NCBI GenBank assembly: GCA_009936675.1
Contig: JAACDY010000197.1
Location: forward strand, 1 to 7,072
From: Bacteroidota bacterium
GTDB lineage: Bacteria > Bacteroidota > Bacteroidia > Flavobacteriales > Flavobacteriaceae
Reading direction: 5' to 3'
DNA length: 7,072 bases
The notes below the pieces were generated by a model that did not search any database, was not told the DNA's origin, and saw only the letters and a list, made by a program, of their open reading frames with translations. The translations under genes and the position numbers were made by a program. This document shows positions 1 to 6,411 of the stretch, piece by piece. Numbering within the stretch: position 1 is the first letter of the stretch; the number at the start of each line of letters is the position of its first letter.

Positions 1-615
1 CTATTTAAAAACTATTTTGAAACAAAATACAAGAAGCCCTTGGATGATTTGACCAATGAATTTTTGTTTCAACCATTGGGTTTAAAACGAACGCTATTCA
101 ATCCTTGGAAAGAATTTGCAGAGGAGGAGATTGTACCTTCAGAGATCGACGATTATTTCAGATATCGGGAATTGCGGGGCTATGTTCATGACATGGGTGC
201 CGCCATGCAAGGTGGGGTAGGAGGTCATGCCGGATTATTCTCCAATGCCGAGGAAGTCTATAAAATCATGCAAATGTATTTGCAAAAGGGATATGCCAAC
301 GGAAACCAATTTATTTCTTCAAAAACCTTTGATGATTTTAACCATTGTTATTATTGTGATCAAGGCAACAGGAGAGGGGTGGGATTTGATAAACCCCAGT
401 TGGAGGGAGAAGGGTCGACCTGTGGTTGTGTTTCGGACATCAGCTTTGGCCATATGGGTTTTACGGGAACATACGCATGGGCCGATCCCGATCAAGAATT
501 GATTTTCGTATTTTTATCGAATAGAACTTACCCCAGTATGTCAAATAACTTGCTGGGTAAAAAAAATGTCAGAACCCGAATGCAGGCCATAGTTTATAAG
601 GCTTTAATTTATTAA
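1..615 (+). CDS. Serine hydrolase, beta-lactamase fold (C-terminal part, 5' end outside window)
   Basis: The frame is open from the first base and ends at TAA, giving 204 residues of a protein whose start lies outside the window. The TTG at 40 is an internal leucine codon, not a convincing start. The fragment has features of the serine beta-lactamase / penicillin-binding-protein-like family: a glycine-rich stretch VHDMGAAMQGGVGGHAGLFS (about residues 62-81) and HMGFTG (about 151-156), which sits where class C-like enzymes have the KTG-type motif on the strand lining the active site. The SxxK nucleophile motif would lie upstream and cannot be seen. In many Bacteroidota the gene before bshA encodes a GH3 N-acetylglucosaminidase fused to such a domain, so the missing part may be a GH3 domain; that is inference. 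It ends 11 bases before bshA, suggesting cotranscription. The family is fairly certain; the substrate is unknown. Confidence 0.85.
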   Translation, partial: LFKNYFETKYKKPLDDLTNEFLFQPLGLKRTLFNPWKEFAEEEIVPSEIDDYFRYRELRGYVHDMGAAMQGGVGGHAGLFSNAEEVYKIMQMYLQKGYANGNQFISSKTFDDFNHCYYCDQGNRRGVGFDKPQLEGEGSTCGCVSDISFGHMGFTGTYAWADPDQELIFVFLSNRTYPSMSNNLLGKKNVRTRMQAIVYKALIY

Positions 616-626
616 AACTTGAACAT

Positions 627-1760
627 TTGAAAATCGTAATTGTATGTTATCCCACTTTTGGTGGGAGTGGTGTGGTCGCAACCGAGTTAGTACTTTATTT
701 GGTCAAAAAGGGATATGAAATCCACTTTATTACCTACAAACAACCTGTAAGAATCCAGAACCTAACCAAAGGTTTACACTTCCATGAAGTTCATGTGCCC
801 ACCTATGATTTGTTTAAGTATCAGCCCTATGAGTTGGCCTTATCCAGTAGGATTGTTGAAGTGGTAAAAAAACACAATATTGATATGCTTCATGTTCACT
901 ATGCCATACCTCACGCCTATGCTGCCTATATGGGTAAGAAAATGTTGGAAGATGAAGGTGTCAAAATCCCAATGATCACTACCCTTCACGGAACAGACAT
1001 TACTTTGGTGGGAAGTCATCCTTTTTACAAAAAGGCAGTTCAGTTTAGCATCAATAATTCCGAATATGTTACGGCAGTTTCTCAAAGTTTAAAAGAGGAT
1101 ACCGAGCATCTTTTTGAGATTACCGCCGACATCAAAGTCATTCCCAATTTTATAGATATTGAAAAATTAAAATTCAAAACTGTTCCCTGTGAAAAAGGAC
1201 AAATCGCTCCCGATGATCAATTGGTCATCACCCATATCAGCAATTTTAGACCTCTGAAAAGAATCATTGACATTCTTAAAACGTTCAAAATCATCAGTCA
1301 GAAATTGAATGTTAAATTACTGATGGTTGGAGATGGACCAGAGAAAGAACGGGCCATGCGTTATTGTAGAGCACAAGCAATGGAGGATGATGTTCTGTTT
1401 TTCGGGAAAAGCAATCAAATAGAGGAGATACTTTGTTTTTCAGATCTTTTCCTTTTGCCTTCCGAACAAGAGAGTTTCGGATTGGCTGCCCTAGAAGCTA
1501 TGGTTCATGGGGTTCCCGTGGTTTGCTCTGACGTAGGGGGTTTGCCCGAAGTCATTGAGGATGGTTTTTCAGGATTCCTCTGTCCCTTGGGAGACGTCAT
1601 TGCTATGGCAGAAAAGGCCATTTACATTTTGGAAGATGATAAGCGACACAAACAATTCAAAGAGCAAGCCTACGAATCTTCAAAAAAATTCAATATCGAA
1701 AAGGTGATTTCTCATTATGAATCCCTTTATCAGGAGGCAAAACAGACCTATTTGGGGTGA
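627..1760 (+). CDS. bshA: N-acetyl-alpha-D-glucosaminyl L-malate synthase BshA (bacillithiol biosynthesis)
   Basis: This is a 377-residue GT-B glycosyltransferase of family 4, the usual BshA length. BshA transfers GlcNAc from UDP-GlcNAc to L-malate, the first step of bacillithiol synthesis, in the cytoplasm. The N-terminus MKIVIVCYPTFGGSGVVATE is the BshA signature, with the glycine loop at 12-15. Other landmarks are HVHYAIPHAYAAYM (89-102), TLHGTDITLVGSHP (119-132), the hinge segment VIPNFID (171-177), SNFRPLKR (205-212), GDGPEK (235-240) and the EX7E nucleotide-sugar motif E282-SFGLAAL-E290 followed by GVPVVCSDVGGLPEVI. The start is TTG, chosen because the family N-terminus begins exactly there and no in-frame ATG fits. 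The leader is A/T-rich with no clear Shine-Dalgarno sequence. The gene lies 11 bases after the serine hydrolase. Its last 13 bases overlap the end of the convergent acylase gene. Identification is strong; bshB and bshC are not in the window. Confidence 0.95.
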   Translation: MKIVIVCYPTFGGSGVVATELVLYLVKKGYEIHFITYKQPVRIQNLTKGLHFHEVHVPTYDLFKYQPYELALSSRIVEVVKKHNIDMLHVHYAIPHAYAAYMGKKMLEDEGVKIPMITTLHGTDITLVGSHPFYKKAVQFSINNSEYVTAVSQSLKEDTEHLFEITADIKVIPNFIDIEKLKFKTVPCEKGQIAPDDQLVITHISNFRPLKRIIDILKTFKIISQKLNVKLLMVGDGPEKERAMRYCRAQAMEDDVLFFGKSNQIEEILCFSDLFLLPSEQESFGLAALEAMVHGVPVVCSDVGGLPEVIEDGFSGFLCPLGDVIAMAEKAIYILEDDKRHKQFKEQAYESSKKFNIEKVISHYESLYQEAKQTYLG

Positions 1761-3808
1761 TAAATCCGACTTGCATTCTCAAATATGCTCGCTCTATCAA
1801 AGGTCATCTTTTTGGTTTTAAATGCTGTGTAGAGTTCCATTTGATCTGAGTAGTGTTTTGAATTAGGATCATCTGAACTACCATATGAAATAACAGATTC
1901 AATGTCAACACCTTGGGGTGTGAATTTTACCAATTCTATATAGGATTCTCCTTTGACCACTTTTGTTTTACCTTTTTCATGGGGAATCGATCCCATGGCG
2001 GTAATGACGTCGGGCAGCCCGAACACGGGCAACTCCTTATCTCCTCTGATCAATTTTTGAAAGGTGCCTAATTTGACTTGAGTTTGACCAAAATGTTCCA
2101 TCATGTGTTCTTGAGTTTCTACAAGAGCCTTATACAATATATTTTTTGTGAAAATTTTGGGTTCTGGTAACTTTTTGTAATACTTACCCAGTTTGAAATA
2201 CAGAATCCCATAGGCTCCAGCACCATAGGAGTCGGCTGAAGCACTCCTATCCCAACCTTGAACCTGCTCTAGAACCGATTTTGCTTTGGGATAATTTTCT
2301 GGAGCCATTACAAAAAGAGAGTCAATATTCATCCAACTGTAGTGGAACGGTTTTGGGAATTGGTGATCGTATTTAATCTTCTTAAAATCATTGTAGTCTA
2401 CTTTTTTGTGTTCATCGATCAGCTGTTTGATTCGTATAGATCGATTGTTGTCGTAAGTCTCAAAACCCATGTTTTTGGCAAACAAATCCTCATTGGGATT
2501 ATTGAGTGAATCGGAGGATTTAAAAGGGGAATGGTTGGCGTTGTAAAAGTATCCGGAGGAGGGTTGAATCACTTGAGGCAATTCTTCGATATCATAGGTA
2601 CTGGTCCAAAGCGTCTTTTTGGTATTTCCAGGAACAACATTGGCCCAATCATAGCCAGGCGCTCGTTTTGGGATCAAACCATTTGAAATATAAAAAAGCG
2701 TATCGTTTTTATCGGCATAACCAATATTGTAGCCCGGTAATGCTTTCATTTTTAAAATACTGTAAAATTCAGTGAAGTTTTTGGCCTTGTTCATCCGCCA
2801 CCACTGTTCCAAGGCTTTGGCTTCAAACAAAGAGGGTGTTCTTACGGAGTAATATCCAGAGTCGTTTTTTAGGGTTGGGCCATAAATGCTCTCAAAATAT
2901 TTTTTTGATACCTTTAGAGGGATGCCTAAAAATTTCACGATCATTTTGGCCTTGTGTTTTTTGAGTTTTAGAAATTGATCGTCCACACGATAAAACCTCT
3001 TTTTTTTTGGGTGCATTTCCAATTTAAAAACATCTGTTTTATCGGGTTGATTGACCGTATGTGCCCAAGCTATATTTCTGTTGGCTCCGATCAATATATT
3101 GGGACTTCCGGCAAACAATGCACCAATGATATCGGTTCCTTGTTCACTGCAAAGGTGTACTTCATACCATGAGGTGGGACCGTCCAGCGGCTGATGAGTA
3201 TTGATGGCCAAATACGTACTGCCGTCTTTGGTTTTGGAACTGTTGAACCCGAATGTATTGGAGCCTTTTACGTCATCTTCTACGGGCTTGTAGATCAGTT
3301 TATTCCCCAATATTTTTTTCACCCAAAAATCTCCTCTAGAAGAAACAAAAAGTTGTAATTGAGCATAGATAAACATTTTTTTGGGGGTAATGGGAAATAG
3401 TTTTTTACTTAAAACTTTTTTTGGATGTGCCTGAGCATATCGGTTAATCCCTTGACTGTAGGCTTCCAGTATCAACTTATATTCCGGACTGATTTCTTTT
3501 TCGAATTTCTCATTGAAAAGTCGTTCACTCCCTATAAATTGAGTAATAAAATCTACGCCAAAACCTTTTTTTCCAATCAGGTCACTCAAGAGAGCATTTC
3601 CAGCCAAGTAAGCCTGTTGTATGGTCTCGAAATCATCCTCTGCATGTGCCCAAGCCAACCCATAGGCCAATTCGGCATCTGTTTTTGTAAAAATATGTGG
3701 TACCCCATAGGCATCCCTTACAATCTGAATATTATCGGGATTGATTTGTCCAATTACCTGGAGATGAATAAGGGATATTAATGATATCCACAAAAGCTTA
3801 ATTTTCAT
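1748..3808 (-). CDS. Secreted penicillin acylase family Ntn hydrolase (amide/acyl-homoserine-lactone acylase type)
   Basis: This 686-residue protein is of the penicillin acylase (peptidase S45) family, made as a precursor that cleaves itself into alpha and beta chains. The ATG at 3808 is preferred over an upstream in-frame GTG (3835) because it gives a clean Sec signal peptide, MKIKLLWISLISLIHLQVIG, with likely cleavage before Gln21, and has an A-rich leader. The mature N-terminus shows the family pattern (IVRDAYGVPHIF, then GLAWAHAEDDF). The nucleophile is Ser183 in GSNTF, with self-cleavage expected after Gly182. Counting Ser183 as beta-1, His205 is beta-23 and Val252 is beta-70, the spacing known from PvdQ-type acylases. 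Asn425 in NANHSPF matches the oxyanion asparagine, and NNRSIRI (about 454-460) matches the conserved Arg region. It should act in the periplasm on an amide bond; penicillins, acyl-homoserine lactones or peptides are all possible. It is last in a four-gene block, its ATG lying inside the end of the preceding small gene. Confidence 0.92.
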   Translation of the reverse strand: MKIKLLWISLISLIHLQVIGQINPDNIQIVRDAYGVPHIFTKTDAELAYGLAWAHAEDDFETIQQAYLAGNALLSDLIGKKGFGVDFITQFIGSERLFNEKFEKEISPEYKLILEAYSQGINRYAQAHPKKVLSKKLFPITPKKMFIYAQLQLFVSSRGDFWVKKILGNKLIYKPVEDDVKGSNTFGFNSSKTKDGSTYLAINTHQPLDGPTSWYEVHLCSEQGTDIIGALFAGSPNILIGANRNIAWAHTVNQPDKTDVFKLEMHPKKKRFYRVDDQFLKLKKHKAKMIVKFLGIPLKVSKKYFESIYGPTLKNDSGYYSVRTPSLFEAKALEQWWRMNKAKNFTEFYSILKMKALPGYNIGYADKNDTLFYISNGLIPKRAPGYDWANVVPGNTKKTLWTSTYDIEELPQVIQPSSGYFYNANHSPFKSSDSLNNPNEDLFAKNMGFETYDNNRSIRIKQLIDEHKKVDYNDFKKIKYDHQFPKPFHYSWMNIDSLFVMAPENYPKAKSVLEQVQGWDRSASADSYGAGAYGILYFKLGKYYKKLPEPKIFTKNILYKALVETQEHMMEHFGQTQVKLGTFQKLIRGDKELPVFGLPDVITAMGSIPHEKGKTKVVKGESYIELVKFTPQGVDIESVISYGSSDDPNSKHYSDQMELYTAFKTKKMTFDRASIFENASRIYHPK

Positions 3809-3956
3809 TTTTGTTTTTTTTAAAGGCGAATACACCCAGTGGAAATAATAGGAATAAAAACCAAATTTTGGTTAAATAGGTGAGAAGAACCGATACCAAC
3901 AAGAGAATGATGGTCAATAACCATCCACTGCTTCCAAATTTATGAGGGTTGATCAT
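3798..3956 (-). CDS. Small two-helix membrane protein (52 aa), unrecognised
   Basis: This short frame starts at ATG 3956 and ends at TAA 3798. The N-terminus MINPHKFGSSGW is followed by a hydrophobic segment LLTIILLLVSVLLTYL (about 13-28), a short polar or aromatic turn TKIW, a second hydrophobic segment FLFLLFPLGVFAF (about 33-45) and a basic tail KKNKNEN. This suggests a helical hairpin in the inner membrane with the Lys-rich tail in the cytoplasm. Its ATG overlaps the TGA of the Kazal gene in the sequence ATGA, and its last 11 bases overlap the start of the acylase gene. Overlaps at both ends, in the same direction, are strong evidence of real, coupled translation. I do not recognise a family. 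It could be an accessory factor for the acylase or lipoprotein, or a general small membrane protein. Confidence 0.75.
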   Translation of the reverse strand: MINPHKFGSSGWLLTIILLLVSVLLTYLTKIWFLFLLFPLGVFAFKKNKNEN

Positions 3957-4201
3957 TTGCAGGCTCCCTCCGTCCAACTATTTAAACCATTGATATCAGC
4001 AAAGCAACTATTGGAATAGGTTTTATTATCACAACCACAAACGGGCTTATATATTTCGATACAGGCTTTGGTCAGGTCTATTTTATTGGAATCAATACAA
4101 TCTGAACTTTGTTTTTCTTTTTCACAAGCAAAAAGTAGAGCGAGGACTAATATCCAACGGAATAAGTTTTTTTGCCTGTGAAAAATATTTTTTTTAGGCA
4201 T
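3953..4201 (-). CDS. Kazal-type serine protease inhibitor domain lipoprotein
   Basis: This 82-residue protein begins with a basic stretch (MPKKNIFHRQKNLFR), then a hydrophobic segment WILVLALLFA ending in a lipobox with Cys26 (LLFAC). It is therefore likely cleaved by signal peptidase II and lipid-anchored. The mature part CEKEK resembles the surface-export signal described for Bacteroidota lipoproteins (Lys followed by acidic residues shortly after the Cys), so surface exposure is possible. Six further cysteines (35, 47, 55, 57, 66, 81) and the core YKPVCGCDNKTYSNSC match a Kazal domain, a disulfide-bonded fold that in eukaryotes and some bacteria blocks serine proteases by a substrate-like loop. 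The inhibitory target here is unknown; many bacterial Kazal-like domains are uncharacterised. It starts 9 bases after the GMC stop, and its TGA overlaps the ATG of the next gene. Confidence 0.88.
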   Translation of the reverse strand: MPKKNIFHRQKNLFRWILVLALLFACEKEKQSSDCIDSNKIDLTKACIEIYKPVCGCDNKTYSNSCFADINGLNSWTEGACK

Positions 4202-4210
4202 ATACAGTAA

Positions 4211-5917
4211 TCAAAGATTCATTTTCTTAAGCTCATCAATGGCATGGTTGGCAGCCCTTGCTGTCAATGCCATATAGGTCAAAGAAGGATTTTGATTGGC
4301 CGCAGATGTCATACAGGCACCATCGGTTACAAAAACATTGGGAACCTTATGGATTTGATTAAACTTGTTCAGCACAGAAGTTTTGGGATCACGTCCCATT
4401 CTTGCAGTACCCATTTCGTGTATGCCTTTCCCTATGGGAGCATTTGAGTCGAATATGCTAATGTCTTTACATCCTGCGGCTTCAAGCATTTCAGCCGCTT
4501 GAACTTTCCAATCTTCTTTCATTTTCCTTTCATTCTCTTTGAATTCAGCATCGAAAGTAATGGTAGGTAAACCGTATTGATCCAGTTTGTCATAGTTGAG
4601 TGTCATTTTATTCTCGTGATAGGGGAGTACTTCTCCAAAACCACTCATTCCGATACTCCACTTCCCTGGCTCGGTAATTTTATTTTTGAGATCCTTTCCG
4701 TAAGCAAACTCAGCTACCAAATCTGACCAGTCCGATCTACTGGCACCTCCTTGGTAGCCATAGCCTCTAAGAAAATCTACTTTTTCAGACTTACTCCCCA
4801 AATTTCTAAATCGAGGAATATAAAAACCATTGGGACGTCGTCCTGTATAGTATTTATCCTCGAATCCATCGTATTTTCCATTGGCACCACTTCCCAATTG
4901 GTGATCCATAATGTTGTGACCGAGTTCACCAGAGTCATTTCCCATTCCGTTGGGAAAGCGATTACTTTTGGACTGCATCAGTATTGCCGTTGAGGCCATT
5001 GATGAGGCACATAGAAATACGATTTTGGATTTGAACTCAATGACCTCTTTGGTCAGGGCATCGATTACCCTCACCCCAGTAGCTTTTTGGGTATTGGGGT
5101 CATAGATCACCTCTGACACTATAGAATCTGGTCTAATGGTCAAATTCCCCGTGGCTTCTGCATAGGGTAGTGTCGATGAATTGGAGCTAAAGTAACCTCC
5201 AAAAGGACATCCTCTTCCACAGCGATTTCTGTATTGACAGGCCGATCTTCCTGCCCCTTCTTTATTCCCTTGGGTTATGTGTGCCACCCTACCTATGGTC
5301 ATCACCCTGTCATCGTATTTTTCAGACAGTGAATTTTTAAAGTGCTCCTCCAAGCAGTTGAGTTCCATGGGTGTTAAAAATTCACTGTCGGGAAGTTGAG
5401 GGAGATTGAGTGCCTCTCCACTAACGCCAATAAATTTTTCAACGTGTGAATACCAGGGAGCAATGTCTTTATATCTAATGGGCCAATCGACACCATAGCC
5501 ATCTTTGGCATTGGCTTCAAAATCTAAATCACTCCATCGGTAGGACTGCCGCCCCCAAATCAACGATCGTCCTCCCACTTGTTTTCCACGAATCCAGTCA
5601 AAGGGTTTGACCTCATCGTAATCGTGTTCGGAGTCTTTGTTATAAAAATGCCTATTGTTTTCATCAAAACCCCAACGTTTTTGTTTTGAATAATGCTTTT
5701 CAACTATTTCATTTGGAGTTCTGCCGTTGTGGGGCATATCCCAAGGATCATTGTGCATGGTGGGATAGTCTTCGACGTGTTTGACCATTCTTCCTCTTTC
5801 CAGTACCAAGGTTTTGAGCCCTGCTTCACAAAGTTCTTTGGCCGCCCAACCCCCACTAATTCCCGATCCTACTACGATGGCATCAAATTCATTTTCTGAT
5901 GTATTGCTGATATACAT
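4211..5917 (-). CDS. GMC family FAD-dependent oxidoreductase (gluconate 2-dehydrogenase / sugar dehydrogenase FAD-subunit type)
   Basis: This 568-residue flavoprotein probably oxidises an alcohol or sugar group and passes electrons to an acceptor other than oxygen. The N-terminal Rossmann motif is VVGSGISGG (15-23), with the ribose-binding Glu40 at the end of LVLE. The flavin-contacting GGRSLIWGRQ lies at 115-124. The C-terminal catalytic region has GIHEMGTARMG (498-508) with His500, and NQNPSLT (541-547) with Asn543, the expected His/Asn pair of this group. Cys227, Cys233 and Cys237 in a loop (CQYRNRCGRGCPFGG) resemble the cysteine-rich loop that binds a 3Fe-4S cluster in bacterial FAD glucose dehydrogenase; that parallel is inference. 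There is no N-terminal signal peptide. Relatives usually sit beside a small Tat-signal partner (gluconate 2-dehydrogenase subunit 3 family), which is absent here. ATG 5917 follows an AT-rich leader. It is the first gene of the four-gene block. The substrate is unknown. Confidence 0.92.
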   Translation of the reverse strand: MYISNTSENEFDAIVVGSGISGGWAAKELCEAGLKTLVLERGRMVKHVEDYPTMHNDPWDMPHNGRTPNEIVEKHYSKQKRWGFDENNRHFYNKDSEHDYDEVKPFDWIRGKQVGGRSLIWGRQSYRWSDLDFEANAKDGYGVDWPIRYKDIAPWYSHVEKFIGVSGEALNLPQLPDSEFLTPMELNCLEEHFKNSLSEKYDDRVMTIGRVAHITQGNKEGAGRSACQYRNRCGRGCPFGGYFSSNSSTLPYAEATGNLTIRPDSIVSEVIYDPNTQKATGVRVIDALTKEVIEFKSKIVFLCASSMASTAILMQSKSNRFPNGMGNDSGELGHNIMDHQLGSGANGKYDGFEDKYYTGRRPNGFYIPRFRNLGSKSEKVDFLRGYGYQGGASRSDWSDLVAEFAYGKDLKNKITEPGKWSIGMSGFGEVLPYHENKMTLNYDKLDQYGLPTITFDAEFKENERKMKEDWKVQAAEMLEAAGCKDISIFDSNAPIGKGIHEMGTARMGRDPKTSVLNKFNQIHKVPNVFVTDGACMTSAANQNPSLTYMALTARAANHAIDELKKMNL

Positions 5918-6003
5918 GTATTTAAAATTTTAAGTGTTTAAATTTAATAAAAGCTTTCTGTTTTTTTGTGGTATCATAAAATCAATTCCTGTCTATTTTT
6001 TTG

Positions 6004-6015
6004 TATTACGTAATA
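6004..6015. promoter_or_regulatory. 12-base perfect palindrome upstream of the GMC operon, possible operator
   Basis: TATTACGTAATA is a perfect 12-base palindrome about 87 bases upstream of the GMC start codon. Its size and place fit a binding site for a dimeric repressor or activator. It is AT-rich, so chance occurrence is possible, and no second copy was noticed in the window. The assignment is inference. Confidence 0.25.
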
Positions 6016-6133
6016 GAGGGCCTGCAGAGCGTCCAAAATAAAACCGTTTATATAATGATTTATGGCAACTTTGGTTAACGCATTGTGGAATCAAAGTCTC
6101 ATTTTAAATAAAAAAAGCGACCTCTTACGATTC

Positions 6134-6177
6134 CGATTTGCCCAACCTGGCTTTTAAAACCTTAGGGGGTCAAATCG
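6134..6177. repeat. 44-base imperfect inverted repeat centred on TTTT/AAAA
   Basis: The outer arms CGATTTG (6134-6140) and CAAATCG (6171-6177) are perfect. Every further pair can be checked about the centre 6155/6156: 15 of 22 pairs match, including CC/GG at 6142-6143 with 6168-6169 and the central TTTT/AAAA. It overlaps the stop codon of the gene remnant on the minus strand. Read on the minus strand it is followed, about 20 bases later, by GGTCGC and a run of seven T. It could be a degraded terminator, a protein-binding site or a mobile-element end. Confidence 0.45.
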
Positions 6178-6402
6178 TTGTCATTGTTTTAAATAATTTC
6201 TCAGTTGATAAACCTATTAATATTATGCTTCCTAGGGAGTAGGCAACTGCTTCACTAAAAGCAGGCTCTGTAGCGATATATGTTTGGGAATAAACACCTT
6301 AACGAATGCAAATACATCTCCAAGATCAAAGGGTGAATTTTGAGGGTACCAAAAAAAAATTCCAACTAGTTCATCAGCATCAAATGTTTTCCTATTTTTA
6401 AA
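6170..6402 (-). pseudogene. Frameshifted remnant of an unrecognised membrane-protein gene (C-terminal end)
   Basis: The minus strand reads as protein-like sequence in two frames that join near 6275-6283. The first frame (6402 to 6283, about 40 codons) includes FDADELVGIFFWYPQNSPFD and then DLGDVFAFVKVFIPK. The second (6277 to 6170, 35 codons plus TGA) includes ATEPAFSEAVAYSLG and SIILIGLSTEKLFKTMTTI. The join is explained by a net gain of two bases or loss of one around CCCAAACATATATCGC. The upstream frame is closed by TAA at 6405 and has no plausible start, so only the C-terminal end survives. Hydrophobic stretches in both halves suggest a membrane protein. The family was not recognised. A run of nine A (plus strand 6351-6359) lies within it but does not break the frame. 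Absence of an intact frame argues for decay rather than programmed frameshifting. Confidence 0.5.
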
Positions 6403-6403
6403 T

Positions 6404-6411
6404 TAAATTTG
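6404..6411 (+). promoter_or_regulatory. Candidate Bacteroidota -7 promoter element (TAAATTTG)
   Basis: TAAATTTG matches the TAnnTTTG -7 consensus used by the Bacteroidota primary sigma factor. It lies 17 bases before the ATG of the 24-residue ORF. No exact -33 TTTG is seen at the usual distance upstream, so it is only a half match. Confidence 0.3.

Larger units (their letters stand above)
1748..5917 (-). other. Predicted four-gene operon: GMC oxidoreductase - Kazal lipoprotein - two-helix protein - penicillin acylase
   Basis: The four minus-strand genes are separated by 9 bases, then overlap by 4 bases (ATGA) and by 11 bases. No room exists for internal promoters or terminators in the gaps, so cotranscription and translational coupling are the simplest reading. 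Three of the four products carry envelope-targeting signals (lipobox, transmembrane hairpin, Sec signal peptide). The transcript would start in the gap upstream of 5917. No hairpin-plus-T-run terminator is visible just past the last stop at 1748, where the convergent bshA gene already begins to overlap. Confidence 0.8.

Noticed and set aside
2975..3781. Plus-strand frames inside the acylase gene (65 and 118 residues)
   Set aside because: They are antisense shadows of a well-supported coding region with no domain features of their own.
3809..3835. In-frame GTG at 3835 as the start of the acylase, adding nine residues
   Set aside because: The ATG at 3808 gives a standard signal peptide with a short basic N-terminus and has an A-rich leader; the longer form adds a needless polar extension lying inside the preceding small gene.
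4244..5899. Several plus-strand frames of 67-80 residues inside the GMC gene
   Set aside because: Antisense shadows of a gene with intact family motifs across its whole length.
6062..6157. 31-residue plus-strand frame (start MATLVNALW, end AQPGF)
   Set aside because: No promoter-like box, no hydrophobic or domain character, and its end lies inside the 44-base dyad; probably a chance frame, though a BLAST check for repeated copies would be reasonable.
6161..6177. TTAGGGGGTCAAATCG as an insertion-sequence end
   Set aside because: It loosely recalls some IS ends with GGGGTCAAA, but no transposase, partner repeat or target duplication is present.
6019..6275. Possible terminal inverted repeats of a small mobile element (GCCTGCAGAGC at 6020 versus GCTCTGTAGCG at 6265)
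   Set aside because: Only 8 of 11 positions match and no target-site duplication is seen; too weak to call an element.
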